Assembly (NCBI GenBank): GCA_035633255.1 | Contig: DASQFD010000144.1 | Location: 1-35,156, forward strand | Source of the DNA: DASQFD01 sp035633255 | Lineage (GTDB): Bacteria; Actinomycetota; Actinomycetes; Actinomycetales; Dermatophilaceae | Direction of reading: 5' to 3' | Length of the DNA: 35,156 nt | In this document: positions 1 through 6,795 of the stretch, piece after piece | How the letters are laid out: each line of letters starts with the position of its first letter | Numbering within the stretch: position 1 is the stretch's first letter | The notes under the pieces: generated by a model | What the model was told of the DNA's origin: nothing | What the model saw: only the letters and a program-made list of their open reading frames with translations | The model's database searches: none | Made by a program: the position numbers and the translations under genes

Positions 1-81
1 GTCCATACACGCTTCGTCGTCGGGGAACCACGCCCTCAGCTCCGCATACGAACCCGGATAGTGCAGACCGCGCGACGGCAC
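1..81 (-). CDS. IS1595-family transposase, N-terminal 27 codons (partial)
   Basis: Reading leftward from a GTG at 81 gives 27 codons that run off the window edge. The piece GLHYPGSYAELRAWFPDDEA resembles the start of IS1595-group transposases, in which a short lead-in (AELRAWF..DEAC..YL) precedes a zinc-ribbon and the DDE/ISXO2-type catalytic domain. An in-frame TAG lies four codons upstream of the GTG, so the start is constrained to this region. No strong Shine-Dalgarno is seen. The zinc-ribbon and catalytic residues are outside the window, so the family call rests on the short N-terminal match only. Confidence 0.6.
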   Translation of the reverse strand, partial: MPSRGLHYPGSYAELRAWFPDDEACMD

Positions 82-124
82 ACGATGACTCTACGCGCAG
101 GTGGCAGTGAAATGGATAACCCAC

Positions 125-198
125 CTTGCCTATTGGCAGCAAAGTGACGGGCGCGGGCGAACGGGCGGTGTGACGAACTTGCCTATTGGCAGCAAAGT
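125..198. repeat. Two direct 21-bp repeats, 53 bp apart
   Basis: Identical 21-bp copies occupy 125-145 and 178-198. Each contains the small inverted repeat TGCC-TATT-GGCA. The start-to-start distance of 53 bp is close to five helical turns, so both copies would face the same side of the helix. They lie between the transposase start and the presumed outer IS end, so the natural reading is a pair of transposase-binding sites, or an end repeat plus an internal copy. With only two copies it is not a CRISPR array. Confidence 0.7.
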
Positions 199-216
199 CA
201 CCGCACGCGTCCGGTC

Positions 217-240
217 GGCTCCTGCCCGGCGACTGGGTAT
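217..240 (+). promoter_or_regulatory. Possible sigma-B-type promoter before the hemerythrin gene
   Basis: GGCT (217-220), 14 bp, then GGGTAT (235-240) fits the loose actinobacterial stress-sigma pattern GNNT-N14-16-GGGTA(C/T). The -35 half is weakly specified. The -10-like half overlaps a copy of the window-wide GTATGCC motif, so it may be coincidental. The site lies about 140 bp before the start codon at 383. Confidence 0.3.
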
Positions 241-382
241 GCCGGCCGCGCCCCGCCGCGCCCCGCCCCCCTCCCCCGCCCCCCCCGCAGGGCCGGGCCG
301 CCCGCCCGTCCCGTTGGTGCCGAGCCAGCCCGGGGTACCTGTGCCGGTGCGCAGGGACCTACACCACGACGAAGGGAATGCC

Positions 383-880
383 ATGTCAGAGGACGCGATC
401 GTCATCCTCAAGGAGGACCACAAGCTGATCCGTGCGCTGTTCCGGGAGTTCCAGAAGGACGGGACGACCGACACCCGCAAGGGGAAGATCGTCGACGAGG
501 TCATCGAGCTGCTGACCATGCACACGTACATCGAGAACGAGGTGATGTACCCCCAGGTCCGCACACTGCTCCCCGACCTCGAGCAGGACGTCCTCGAGTC
601 CTACGAGGAGCACCATGTCGCCGACGTGCTGGTCATGGAGCTGACCGCGCTCAGCCCCGAGAACGAGCGTTTCGAGCCCAAGATGTCCGTCCTCATCGAG
701 AACGTCACGCACCACGTCGAGGAGGAGGAGCAGGACTGGTTCCCCAAGGTCCGCGAGGGTCTGACCCGCACGCAGCTGCGGGAGATCGGTCAGGAGCTGC
801 TCGCCGCCAAGGAGCGCGCGCCGCGCAGCCCGGCCCAGCCGGGCGCCCTGAAGAAGGTCGTCGACGCCGGCATCGCCTGA
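383..880 (+). CDS. Hemerythrin domain-containing protein
   Basis: A 165-residue cytoplasmic, mostly helical protein with a single hemerythrin HHE fold, which binds a diiron centre used for O2/NO/oxidant sensing or iron handling. Candidate iron ligands are in canonical spacing: His13 (KEDHKLI), His47 with Glu51 (MHTYIENEVMYP), His77/His78 (EEHHVAD), and His110/111 with Glu115 (HHVEEEEQDWFP). The ATG at 383 is chosen because it follows GAAGGGA by five bases and begins directly at the domain; the longer open frame upstream is C-rich, low-complexity and starts inside the IS end. The gene sits just before a sigma-B-like stress operon. A second hemerythrin domain occurs in the fusion gene at 26812. 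The physiological ligand cannot be told from sequence. Confidence 0.92.
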   Translation: MSEDAIVILKEDHKLIRALFREFQKDGTTDTRKGKIVDEVIELLTMHTYIENEVMYPQVRTLLPDLEQDVLESYEEHHVADVLVMELTALSPENERFEPKMSVLIENVTHHVEEEEQDWFPKVREGLTRTQLREIGQELLAAKERAPRSPAQPGALKKVVDAGIA

Positions 881-998
881 GCACACCGGCCGGGACACCG
901 CCGTCCCTGATCGGCGCCACACGCCCGTGCCAGGACCATCCCACCGCGCCATCACACCGCCGGTCAGCCGACCGTCGCGGAGAAGGCGGTGCCCGAGG

Positions 999-1023
999 GT
1001 TTACCGCCCCGTGGCACGGGTAC
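999..1023 (+). promoter_or_regulatory. Sigma-B-like promoter of the 1082-2980 operon
   Basis: GTTT (999-1002), a 15-bp spacer and GGGTAC (1018-1023) match the actinobacterial general-stress sigma consensus (GTTT/GNNT, N14-16, GGGTAC/T). The site is about 60 bp before the ATG at 1082, which has its own GAGAGGA Shine-Dalgarno, so the spacing fits a normal leadered mRNA. The same GTTT-N15-GGGTA arrangement recurs at 28081-28105. Confidence 0.6.
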
Positions 1024-1081
1024 CCCCACAGCCCGCGGTTCGCGATCGAGCCGTGAGTTCGAAAGAAATCGAGAGGACACC

Positions 1082-1909
1082 ATGAGCATGACCGAGAACG
1101 ACGGCATCGCCAGCAAGACTGGGGTCGCCAAGGACGAGGCCCAGGCCGTCGGTGCCCAGGCCAAGGAGGGAGCGAAGCACCTCGTCGACGTCGGCAAGGG
1201 TGAGGCGGCCAACGTCGCCTCCGAGGCCGGCCACCAGGTGCGCAACCTCATCGACCAGAGCCGTTCCCAGCTCGTCGACCAGAGCAGCCAGCAGCAGCAG
1301 CGTCTCGCCGAGGGCCTGCGGGCGCTCGGTGAGGAGCTCTCCGACATGGCGAGCGGCTCCGAGCAGCAGGGCGTCGCGAGCGACCTCGCGCAGCAGGCCT
1401 CCGAGCGCGTCAACGACGTCGCCGGCTGGCTCGAGAACCGCGAGCCCGGCGCCCTCGTCGACGAGCTCAAGGACTTCGCCCGCCGCCGTCCCGGCGCCTT
1501 CCTGGCCAGCACGGCCGCGCTCGGCCTCCTGGCCGGCCGGTTCAGCCGCGGCCTCGTCGCCGACCACCAGGAGCAGAACGAGTCCAGCGACGCGGTGACC
1601 CACACGGACACGGCATACGGCACCGTCGGCACCTACGGCACCACCGCGGGTACCGGCTACGCGACGGGCACCACCTACGGCACCCCGAGCGCCGGGGGCG
1701 GCAGCTCCTACGCGGGCGGCGGCACCGTCGACCCGGTCTCCCCGGGCCTCGGCACCGGGGTCGGCGCGGGAGTCTCCGGCATGGCCCCGGCCGTCGAGGA
1801 GCTCCCGACCACGCACGACCCGCTGGCGCCGATCGACCCCCGCACGGGCGCCGAGCGCACCGGCGCCGCCCGGGACAGCGGCACCGCCGGGGGTGACGTC
1901 CTCCGATGA
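1082..1909 (+). CDS. Hypothetical helical protein of the Holin-X/DUF3618 operon
   Basis: 275 residues, first gene of a three-gene operon. Residues 1-135 are hydrophilic, Ala/Gln/Glu-rich and probably amphipathic helix, with a Gln run near 69-73. Residues about 137-160 form a short hydrophobic segment following RRRPGAF. Residues about 170-275 are low-complexity Gly/Thr/Tyr/Pro, with YGT repeats. Start at ATG 1082 follows GAGAGGACAC; a second Met two codons on is possible. The stop overlaps the next ATG (ATGA). I do not recognise a named catalytic domain. Proteins of this build are commonly found next to DUF1469 and DUF3618 genes in actinomycetes and are thought to be membrane-associated stress proteins; that role is inferred from context. 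Confidence 0.75.
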   Translation: MSMTENDGIASKTGVAKDEAQAVGAQAKEGAKHLVDVGKGEAANVASEAGHQVRNLIDQSRSQLVDQSSQQQQRLAEGLRALGEELSDMASGSEQQGVASDLAQQASERVNDVAGWLENREPGALVDELKDFARRRPGAFLASTAALGLLAGRFSRGLVADHQEQNESSDAVTHTDTAYGTVGTYGTTAGTGYATGTTYGTPSAGGGSSYAGGGTVDPVSPGLGTGVGAGVSGMAPAVEELPTTHDPLAPIDPRTGAERTGAARDSGTAGGDVLR

Positions 1910-2331
1910 GCACCCAGCAGATGCCGCCCGTCGAGGGGGGTGAAACCCGCTCGTTGAGCAATGTCGGTGACATCTTCTCCGACATCAGCCGGAACCTGTC
2001 GACGCTGATCCAGCAGGAGCTCGCCCTGGCCAGGGCCGAGGCGACGGAGTCGGCCAAGAAGGCCGGCAAGGGCGCCGGCATGTTCAGCGGCGCGGCGGTC
2101 GCGATCCACTTCGCCGCGCTCTTCATCTCGATCGCCCTCTGGTGGGCGGTCGGCAACGAGATCGGCCGCGGCTGGTCGGCGCTCATCGGGGGCGTCGTCT
2201 GGGCGGCCATCGGTGCCGTGCTGGCCGTCAAGGGCAAGAAGGAAAGGAAGCAGGTCCAGGGGATGCCGAAGACCGCGCAGACCGCGCGCAAGGTCCCCGA
2301 CGCGCTCAAGGGAAACGAGGGAGTGGCATGA
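1906..2331 (+). CDS. Phage holin family (Holin-X / DUF1469) membrane protein
   Basis: 141 residues. An amphipathic N-terminal helix (about 20-55: SDISRNLSTLIQQELALARA) precedes two transmembrane helices at about 62-82 and 92-110, separated by a short loop with GRGWSAL, and a basic C-terminal tail. The pattern RNLSTLIQQELALARAE is typical of the actinobacterial Holin-X/DUF1469 family. Despite the name these are chromosomal membrane proteins, not proven lysis proteins. ATG overlaps the previous stop (ATGA) and the next gene's ATG lies just before this stop, so translation is probably coupled throughout. Confidence 0.85.
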   Translation: MSTQQMPPVEGGETRSLSNVGDIFSDISRNLSTLIQQELALARAEATESAKKAGKGAGMFSGAAVAIHFAALFISIALWWAVGNEIGRGWSALIGGVVWAAIGAVLAVKGKKERKQVQGMPKTAQTARKVPDALKGNEGVA

Positions 2332-2980
2332 GTAGCAACCCGAGGAGATCCGGCGCGACATCGAGGCGACCCGGGCTCAACTGAGCTCGGACGTCAACGA
2401 GCTGGCCGAGACGGTCAAGCCGTCCAACGTCGCCAAGCGCCAGGCGGACAAGGTCACCGACGCCGCCGTCACCTTGAAGGAGAGGGTCATGGGCAAGACG
2501 GACGACATCCGCACCACCACCGGCGACACGACGTCGTCCGTGGGCTCGTCGGTCAGCGACACCGCGTCGTCGATGGGGTCGTCGGTCACCGACACCGCCT
2601 CGTCGGTGGGCGAGGCGGCGTCCGACCTGCCGCACAAGGCCCGCCGCCAGACGGAGGGCAACCCCCTCGCCGCGGGCCTCATCGCCCTGGGCGCCGGGTG
2701 GCTGCTCGGCTCGCTGATCCCGGTCAGCGAGAAGGAGAAGCAGGCCGCGGTCGCCGTCAAGGACAAGGCCCAGCCGCTCATGGACGAGGCGAAGAGTGCC
2801 GCCACCGAGGCGGCGCAGTCGCTCAAGGAGCCGGCCCAGGAGGCCGCGCAGAGCGTCGCAGAGACGGCCAGGTCGGCGACGGAGACCGTCGTCGACGAGG
2901 GTCGCAGCACCACCGAGGACGTCCGGGGCCAGGCCCAGGACTCGGCGCACACCGTGCGCTCCGAGGCCACCTCGACCTGA
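2328..2980 (+). pseudogene. DUF3618 domain protein with an apparent 1-nt deletion near codon 6
   Basis: From the ATG at 2328 the frame reads MSSNP then terminates at 2384. One base earlier, from 2342, another frame opens with the classic DUF3618 opening EEIRRDIEATRAQL and continues to 2980. Inserting a single G at about 2342 would join them into a 217-residue protein. Between 2336 and 2473 the domain frame has no ATG or GTG; TTG at 2474 is its first usual start and would drop the conserved domain. The rest has a Ser/Thr/Val tandem repeat (33-nt period, about 2533-2612), one hydrophobic segment (NPLAAGLIALGAGWLLGSLI) and an Ala/Glu/Thr-rich tail. It is the last gene of the operon. Either a sequencing error or a genuine recent frameshift; no convincing slippery site is present. 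Confidence 0.75.
2533..2612 (+). repeat. 33-nt in-frame tandem repeat in the DUF3618 gene
   Basis: Roughly two and a half copies encode the repeated peptide SSxGSSVxDTA. The period is a multiple of three, so copy-number change would keep the frame. Confidence 0.6.
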
Positions 2981-2997
2981 GTACCCGCACGTACAAA

Positions 2998-3032
2998 GAA
3001 GGGCCCGTGACCATTGTGGTCACGGGCCCTTC
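2998..3032 (+). terminator. Perfect 16-bp hairpin terminator after the DUF3618 gene
   Basis: The left arm (2998-3013, GAAGGGCCCGTGACCA) and right arm (3017-3032) pair perfectly around a TTG loop, 17 bp after the stop at 2980. No long T-tract follows, which is usual for high-GC actinomycetes. The flanks (AAAGAAGGG...CCCTTC) could allow function in both directions. Confidence 0.85.
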
Positions 3033-3121
3033 GCTGTCTGCTTCCCGTCTGGGCGGGTCCGGCTGCGGCACGGGCCGTGGGCGGGAGAGGAGTACGGGTC
3101 CGGACGGCGCAGGAGTGCCGC

Positions 3122-3164
3122 GGGCTCACCCGTGCCGGTATGCCGTGGGCTCACCCGTGCCGGT
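3122..3164. repeat. 18-bp direct repeat, 25-bp period
   Basis: GGGCTCACCCGTGCCGGT occurs at 3122-3139 and 3147-3164, separated by 7 bases that include a GTATGCC copy. It lies in non-coding sequence between the terminator at 3032 and the gene scar at 3255. No function is evident. Confidence 0.6.
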
Positions 3165-3254
3165 GAGCTCACCAGCATCGCGGGCGCACGTTGCGTGCGC
3201 CCAGCACCGCGGCAGCCAGCTCGACTGTTCACCACCGGGCCAGGGGGGCTCGGG

Positions 3255-3690
3255 TCAGAGCGCGACGGTCTCCCCCGGCGCGGGCGCGAGGACCCTGACG
3301 TCGGGCGCCTTGGCGCGGGCCCGGGCGAGGAAGTCGGAGAGCGGGGAGCGGGGAGCGGAAGACGCCGCAGTCGCTGTGGTGCACGGGAACGGCGGTGCGC
3401 GGGCCGGTGCGGTGCAGGAAGTCGACGCCCAGCACGTCGTCCATCGTCACGGTGTGGAGACGGGCGCCCTTGGCCTTCGCCAGACCGAGCGCGTGCCAGG
3501 TGCCGACGGAGCCGACCCTGAGGGTCTCCAGCGGGAGCTTGAGGTAGTCGACCGGGGACGCGGGCGAGGCGAAGCGGAGGACCAGGTCCACCGGCCCGGT
3601 GACGTGGAGGAACTCGGTGACGTCGCAACGGACGAGGGAGAAGCCCGGCCGGACGAACAGGTGGGCGACGTTCTCCGGCCCACCACACGG
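3255..3690 (-). pseudogene. Chimeric scar: UDP-glucuronate-decarboxylase-like fragment fused to an MBL-hydrolase tail
   Basis: On the minus strand, about 3690-3458 encodes ENVAHLF...LVRCDVTEFL and ASPASPVDYLKLPLETLR, hallmark pieces of SDR-type UDP-glucuronate decarboxylase or dTDP-glucose 4,6-dehydratase; the Rossmann start and the catalytic YxxxK half are missing. Without a stop, the frame runs into a second family from about 3460 to 3255: HTVTMDDVLGVDF, then RTAVPVHHSDCGVFRSPL, like the C-terminus of metallo-beta-lactamase-fold hydrolases. That tail is itself broken: GCGGGGA is tandemly duplicated at 3341-3354, and removing seven bases restores SPLSDFLARARAKAPDV and a TGA at 3255. The open frame to 3229 is therefore an artefact of the shift. 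Two deletions fused at about 3458 is the simplest history. Confidence 0.7.
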
Positions 3691-3854
3691 GCCCGCGGCG
3701 GAGCCCGACTCGGGCCCGGAGGAGAAGTGCCCCGGGCCCAAACCCCCGCGGGGCAACGTCTGCGCGCTAAATTCTGCGAAGCGTCAAGTGGTTGAGCCCA
3801 GCCCCCGACCCCACTCCTGCCCCGTGGCCCTCGCGGCCCGAACAAAGGCGCGCC

Positions 3855-4643
3855 ATGACCGGACTGTGCCCCGCCCCCCACGTCGAGACCCGACGGACCG
3901 CCCCGCGTGCTCACGAGCTCCCGCCCGCCCCGGCGATGGCGGCCAAGCCCGCCCGTCCCGAGGTCGGAAGTGCCGTCCTGAGCGTCGCCTACGACCTGTG
4001 CACCGGCACCGGGACGCTCTCTCCCGCACTCTCTGCCCTGCTGGGGGTCAGCGAAACCTTCTCGGTGGGGCAGATCGCCGCGCTCGTGACCAGGGTCCAC
4101 GAGGACGACCGGGGCGACGTGCTCGCCGTGGCGCGCGCCGCCCTGCGCGGGCCGGACCGCCTCGGGTGCACGTTCCGCGTCGTCGACGCGGCGGGCCACC
4201 CGCGGACCGCCGTCGGTGTCGGCGAGCCGGTCTCGGAGGGTGGTTCGGTGGTGCGTCTGGAGGGCCACGTCGTCGACATCACCGAGCCGGTGCGTGCCCA
4301 CGCCGGGGCGGCCGTCGCGGCGTCGGCCGCCAACCGGGCGGGGATCGAGCAGGTCAAGGGCGCCCTCATGCTCACCCTCGGGGTGAACGACGAGGCGGCC
4401 TTCGCGATGCTGCGCCGCTTCTCCAACCGCCACAACGTCAAGCTCGCCGTGCTCGCCGAGCGGGTCAGCGCCCGGCTCGCGGAGCTGGGTCAGCACCCGG
4501 AGGGTGCCGGCCCCGCCCTCGTCCGGCTGCTCGAGGCGGCGGGCGATGACGCCGTCGGTGACGGCGTGCGCGCCCCCGCCGTCCCGGCCGCCCCGGCCGC
4601 CCGCGCCGTTCAAAGCGAGCCGGTGCCGGCCGCCTCCGCGTAG
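3855..4643 (+). CDS. PAS and ANTAR domain-containing regulator
   Basis: 262 residues. An unstructured Pro/Ala-rich lead (1-35) is followed by a PAS-like sensor (about 40-145, with VHEDDRGDV and FRVVDAAGHPR typical of PAS_3) and an ANTAR RNA-binding helical domain (about 155-210). The ANTAR core reads RAGIEQVKGALM, then DEAAFAMLRRFSNRHNVKLAVLAE, matching the conserved A/G, K and F/LR positions of this antiterminator family. A Pro/Ala tail closes the protein. ANTAR proteins bind paired hexaloop hairpins in mRNA leaders and relieve termination; the PAS signal is unknown. ATG 3855 has AAAGG six bases upstream; an internal ATG at 3936 is the alternative. An unusually AT-rich patch (CTAAATTCT at 3767-3775) upstream may hold its -10. 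Confidence 0.85.
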   Translation: MTGLCPAPHVETRRTAPRAHELPPAPAMAAKPARPEVGSAVLSVAYDLCTGTGTLSPALSALLGVSETFSVGQIAALVTRVHEDDRGDVLAVARAALRGPDRLGCTFRVVDAAGHPRTAVGVGEPVSEGGSVVRLEGHVVDITEPVRAHAGAAVAASAANRAGIEQVKGALMLTLGVNDEAAFAMLRRFSNRHNVKLAVLAERVSARLAELGQHPEGAGPALVRLLEAAGDDAVGDGVRAPAVPAAPAARAVQSEPVPAASA

Positions 4644-4646
4644 CGC

Positions 4647-5516
4647 TCAGCTCTCGGCGGCCTCTCCCGGCCGCGCCCAGGCGTGTGCCTCGCGGCGCGC
4701 GAACTCGGTGAACCCCCGAGGTGCCCGCCCAGTCACGGTGCGCGCGTCGTCGGTCAGCCCGCCGGCCCGCCCGAACCGGGCCACCGAGAAGATCGCGCTG
4801 GTCACGCCCACCATCGCCCACGGCATACCGAGCTCTGCTCGCGCGTGCAGCGCGTAGCGCGGCAGGCTCGCCGCGCGGTACCGGATCGGCCGGCCGAGGA
4901 CCTCGGTCAGCCGGGCCGCGACCTCGCCGTAGGTGAGCGCCTCCGGCCCGGTGGGGGTCCACGCACGCCCCTCGTGCGCGGCCGGGTCGAGCAGGGTCAC
5001 CGCGGCGACGTCGGCGATGTCCTCGACGTCCACGAACGCCGTGGCACCGCGCCCGGCCGGCAGGAGGATCTCGTCCCGGTCCCGGATGTCGCTGCGGTGC
5101 GTGGTGGTGAGGTTCTGCATGAAGAAGGACGGGCGGAGGAACGTCCACGCCACCCCGGACCCCCTCAGCCAGGCCTCCAGCTTCGCGTGCGGCACGACCC
5201 GGTTGCGGTCGGCGCCCTGCAGCGACAGGAACACCACGTGCCGCACCCCGGCCGCGCGTGCCGCATCCAGGCTGGGCGCCATCTGCGTGTCCGGCTTGGA
5301 CAGGTGCGGCGGGCGGAGGAGGAACATCACCTCGACCCCGTCGTAGGCCGTCCACGTCGCCGGGTCGGTGAAGTCGAGCCGTGCGTACTCCGCGCCGGGC
5401 AGGTCGACCCGGTTCAGCGAGCCGGCCCGCACCGGCACCCCGGCGTCGACGAGGCGGCGCAGCACGGCCGAGCCGACGTTGCCGCTGGCCCCGGTGACGA
5501 GGATCGGTGCGGTCAT
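4647..5516 (-). CDS. NmrA-like NAD(P)-binding oxidoreductase
   Basis: 289 residues, atypical SDR with an N-terminal Rossmann motif VTGASGNVGSAV (about 7-18), then SLNRVDLPGAEYARLDFTD and FLLRPPHLSKPDT, as in NmrA/HSCARG and NAD(P)H:quinone-oxidoreductase-2-like proteins. The catalytic YxxxK is not conserved as such; members sense or use NAD(P)H. The ATG at 5516 (MTAPILVTG) is preferred; an in-frame ATG at 5531 would overlap the divergent gene. Its start is only 17 bp from the start of a divergent MarR-type gene, which very probably controls it. The substrate is unknown. The stop lies 3 bp beyond the convergent PAS-ANTAR gene. Confidence 0.85.
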   Translation of the reverse strand: MTAPILVTGASGNVGSAVLRRLVDAGVPVRAGSLNRVDLPGAEYARLDFTDPATWTAYDGVEVMFLLRPPHLSKPDTQMAPSLDAARAAGVRHVVFLSLQGADRNRVVPHAKLEAWLRGSGVAWTFLRPSFFMQNLTTTHRSDIRDRDEILLPAGRGATAFVDVEDIADVAAVTLLDPAAHEGRAWTPTGPEALTYGEVAARLTEVLGRPIRYRAASLPRYALHARAELGMPWAMVGVTSAIFSVARFGRAGGLTDDARTVTGRAPRGFTEFARREAHAWARPGEAAES

Positions 5517-5536
5517 ATGTGTATCGTACATGTATG
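5514..5536. promoter_or_regulatory. Shared operator and bidirectional promoter between the NmrA-like and MarR genes
   Basis: Only 17 bp separate the two start codons, and the spacer with both ATGs forms an imperfect 23-bp palindrome, CATAnnTGTA-TCG-TACAnnTATG, with the perfect core TGTA-n3-TACA. GTATCGTAC also gives a -10-like hexamer in each direction (TATCGT rightward, TACGAT leftward), about 7 bp before each ATG, so both transcripts could be leaderless. This is the expected binding place for the MarR protein. Sequence-based prediction only. Confidence 0.6.
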
Positions 5537-6046
5537 CCGCGTCCGCCCGCCCCAGCCCCCGCGGCCACGGAGCGGATCGACCGCGCCCTGCTGCGCACCC
5601 GCCGGCTGTGGGCCCGGCCGGCCCGGCGCGTCGCCCCGGGGGTGGACCTGTCGACGGTCCTCGTCGGCGAGGCGGTGGCCGAGGGGGCCAGCGCCGTCGC
5701 CGACGTCGCGGCGGTGCTGGACGTGACGCCCAGCACCGCGAGCCGCCTGGTGGCCCGGGCCGTCGAGGCAGGGGTCGTCGACGCCGCGGCCTGTCCCGAC
5801 GACCACCGGCGGGCCGCCCTCGGCCTCACCCGGGCGGGCCGGGTCGTCGTGTCCGACGGCCGCGCCTTCCGGCGGGAGCGCCTGCAGGCCCTCATGGCCG
5901 GCTGGCGCGCCGAGGAGGTGGAGGCGTTCGCCGGCCTGCTGACCCGCTTCTCCGACGCCCTCCACGACGCTCCCGAGCCCGCGACCCACCACCTCACCCG
6001 CACCCACACCACCCCCAACCCCAACCCTGCCAGGGAGCACTCATGA
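5534..6046 (+). CDS. MarR-family transcriptional regulator
   Basis: 170 residues with a winged helix-turn-helix: GASAVADVAAVLDVTPSTASRLVARAVEAG is the recognition helix region (about 50-80), followed by the wing with D..DHRRAALGLTRAGR (about 85-105), the usual MarR signature. The N-terminal helix and C-terminal helix (about 115-155) would form the dimer interface; the last 20 residues are Pro/Thr/His-rich and low-complexity. Start ATG 5534 is the first in frame after the palindromic spacer and may be leaderless. The stop overlaps the next ATG (ATGA), giving co-expression with the oxidoreductase at 6043, while the NmrA-like gene diverges. Likely an autorepressor of both, responding to a small aromatic or electrophilic ligand; the ligand is unknown. 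Confidence 0.85.
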   Translation: MPRPPAPAPAATERIDRALLRTRRLWARPARRVAPGVDLSTVLVGEAVAEGASAVADVAAVLDVTPSTASRLVARAVEAGVVDAAACPDDHRRAALGLTRAGRVVVSDGRAFRRERLQALMAGWRAEEVEAFAGLLTRFSDALHDAPEPATHHLTRTHTTPNPNPAREHS

Positions 6047-6675
6047 AGATCGCCGTCCTCGGGGCCACCGGACGTACCGGCCGACCACTCGTGGAGGAGC
6101 TGCTGCGCCGCGGCCACGAGCTGAGCGTGCTCGTCCGTGACCCGGCGAAGCTCGGTGAGCTCCCCGCTGGCGTCACCGTCGTGACCGGCGACAGCCGCGA
6201 CCGCGAGGCGCTCGGGCGGCTGGTCGCGGGCGCCGACGCCGTGGTCTCGGCGCTCGGCCCGGTCGAGAAGGACCCGACGCTGCACCGCGACACCGCCCCG
6301 GGACTGCTCGCGGCGATGACCGCCGCCGGCGTGGACCGCTTCGTCGGGGTCTCCGGCGCCGGCATCGACGTCCCCGGCGACCAGAAGTCGCCGCGCGACA
6401 AGGCCATCTCCTGGCTCATCCAGCGGATCGGTGGCGCCGTGGTGGCGGACAAGCCGGCCGAGTATGCCGTGTGGGCCGGGAGCGGCGTGACGTGGACCCT
6501 CGTGCGCCCGCCTCGGCTCCAGGACGGCACGGCGACCGGCCGGATCGAGCACGACGCGCACCGCTCACCGAAGCGGACCACGATGTCGCGCGGCGACCTC
6601 GCGGTGTTCCTGGCCGACGTCGTCGAGCAGGGCCTCTACCCGTGGCAGGCGCCGCTCGTGGCCCGGGGAGGCTGA
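6043..6675 (+). CDS. NAD(P)H-binding oxidoreductase (atypical SDR, BVR-B-like)
   Basis: 210 residues. The N-terminus MKIAVLGATGRTGRPLVEELL carries the dinucleotide motif GxTGxTG, followed by LVRDPAKL and VVTGDSRD, typical of the NAD(P)H-binding (PF13460) group that includes biliverdin-reductase-B-like and flavin-reductase-like enzymes. FVGVSGAGID and TWTLVRPPRLQDG are the usual mid and late signatures. Translation is coupled to the MarR gene by an ATGA overlap. Together with the divergent NmrA-like gene it makes a regulator plus two nucleotide-binding enzymes module. The substrate cannot be assigned. Confidence 0.85.
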   Translation: MKIAVLGATGRTGRPLVEELLRRGHELSVLVRDPAKLGELPAGVTVVTGDSRDREALGRLVAGADAVVSALGPVEKDPTLHRDTAPGLLAAMTAAGVDRFVGVSGAGIDVPGDQKSPRDKAISWLIQRIGGAVVADKPAEYAVWAGSGVTWTLVRPPRLQDGTATGRIEHDAHRSPKRTTMSRGDLAVFLADVVEQGLYPWQAPLVARGG

Positions 6676-6687
6676 CCACCGGGGCGC

Positions 6688-6736
6688 GACGAGGCCGGAC
6701 AGCCTGCCGGCGGGCTCGACAGCCCGGCAGCTCGTC
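6688..6736 (+). terminator. Possible stem-loop terminator after the oxidoreductase gene
   Basis: GACGAG-GCCGG (6688-6698) pairs with CCGGC-AG-CTCGTC (6724-6736) with a 2-nt bulge, just after the stop at 6675. There is no T-tract and the loop is long, so this is weaker than the hairpins at 2998 and 28031. Confidence 0.35.
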
Positions 6737-6795
6737 CCCTCGGTGGCCAACGGGGGGTGCGAGAACCTTTGCTCCGGGGCAGCATTCCGTCTCGT

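Larger units (their letters stand above)
1..203 (-). mobile_element. End of an IS1595-like insertion sequence (cut by window edge)
   Basis: The segment holds the 5' end of a transposase gene on the minus strand and, upstream of it, two direct copies of a 21-bp motif (125-145 and 178-198) whose core is TTGCCTATTGGCAGC. Read outward-in from the right, the sequence GGTGACTTTGCTGCC at about 203 is a plausible terminal inverted repeat. The exact IS boundary, the target duplication and the other end are not visible, so the right limit is an inference from the position of the outer repeat. Confidence 0.6.

Noticed and set aside
125..198. CRISPR-like repeats
   Set aside because: Only two copies with a single 32-bp spacer and no cas genes; their place next to a transposase start fits IS end repeats.
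1906..2331. Prophage lysis gene
   Set aside because: The Holin-X/DUF1469 name is misleading; no other phage genes are nearby and the operon is a typical chromosomal actinobacterial one.
2328..2480. Programmed -1 frameshift in the DUF3618 gene
   Set aside because: No slippery heptamer or downstream pseudoknot is evident, and the family is normally encoded in one frame; an indel is simpler.
3229..3756. Intact 175-residue hypothetical protein
   Set aside because: Its pieces belong to two unrelated families, both truncated, and its C-terminus is an out-of-frame product of a 7-bp duplication.
4465..6561. 698-codon minus-strand open frame
   Set aside because: Shadow of the PAS-ANTAR, MarR and oxidoreductase genes; the NmrA-like gene lies in a different minus-strand frame.
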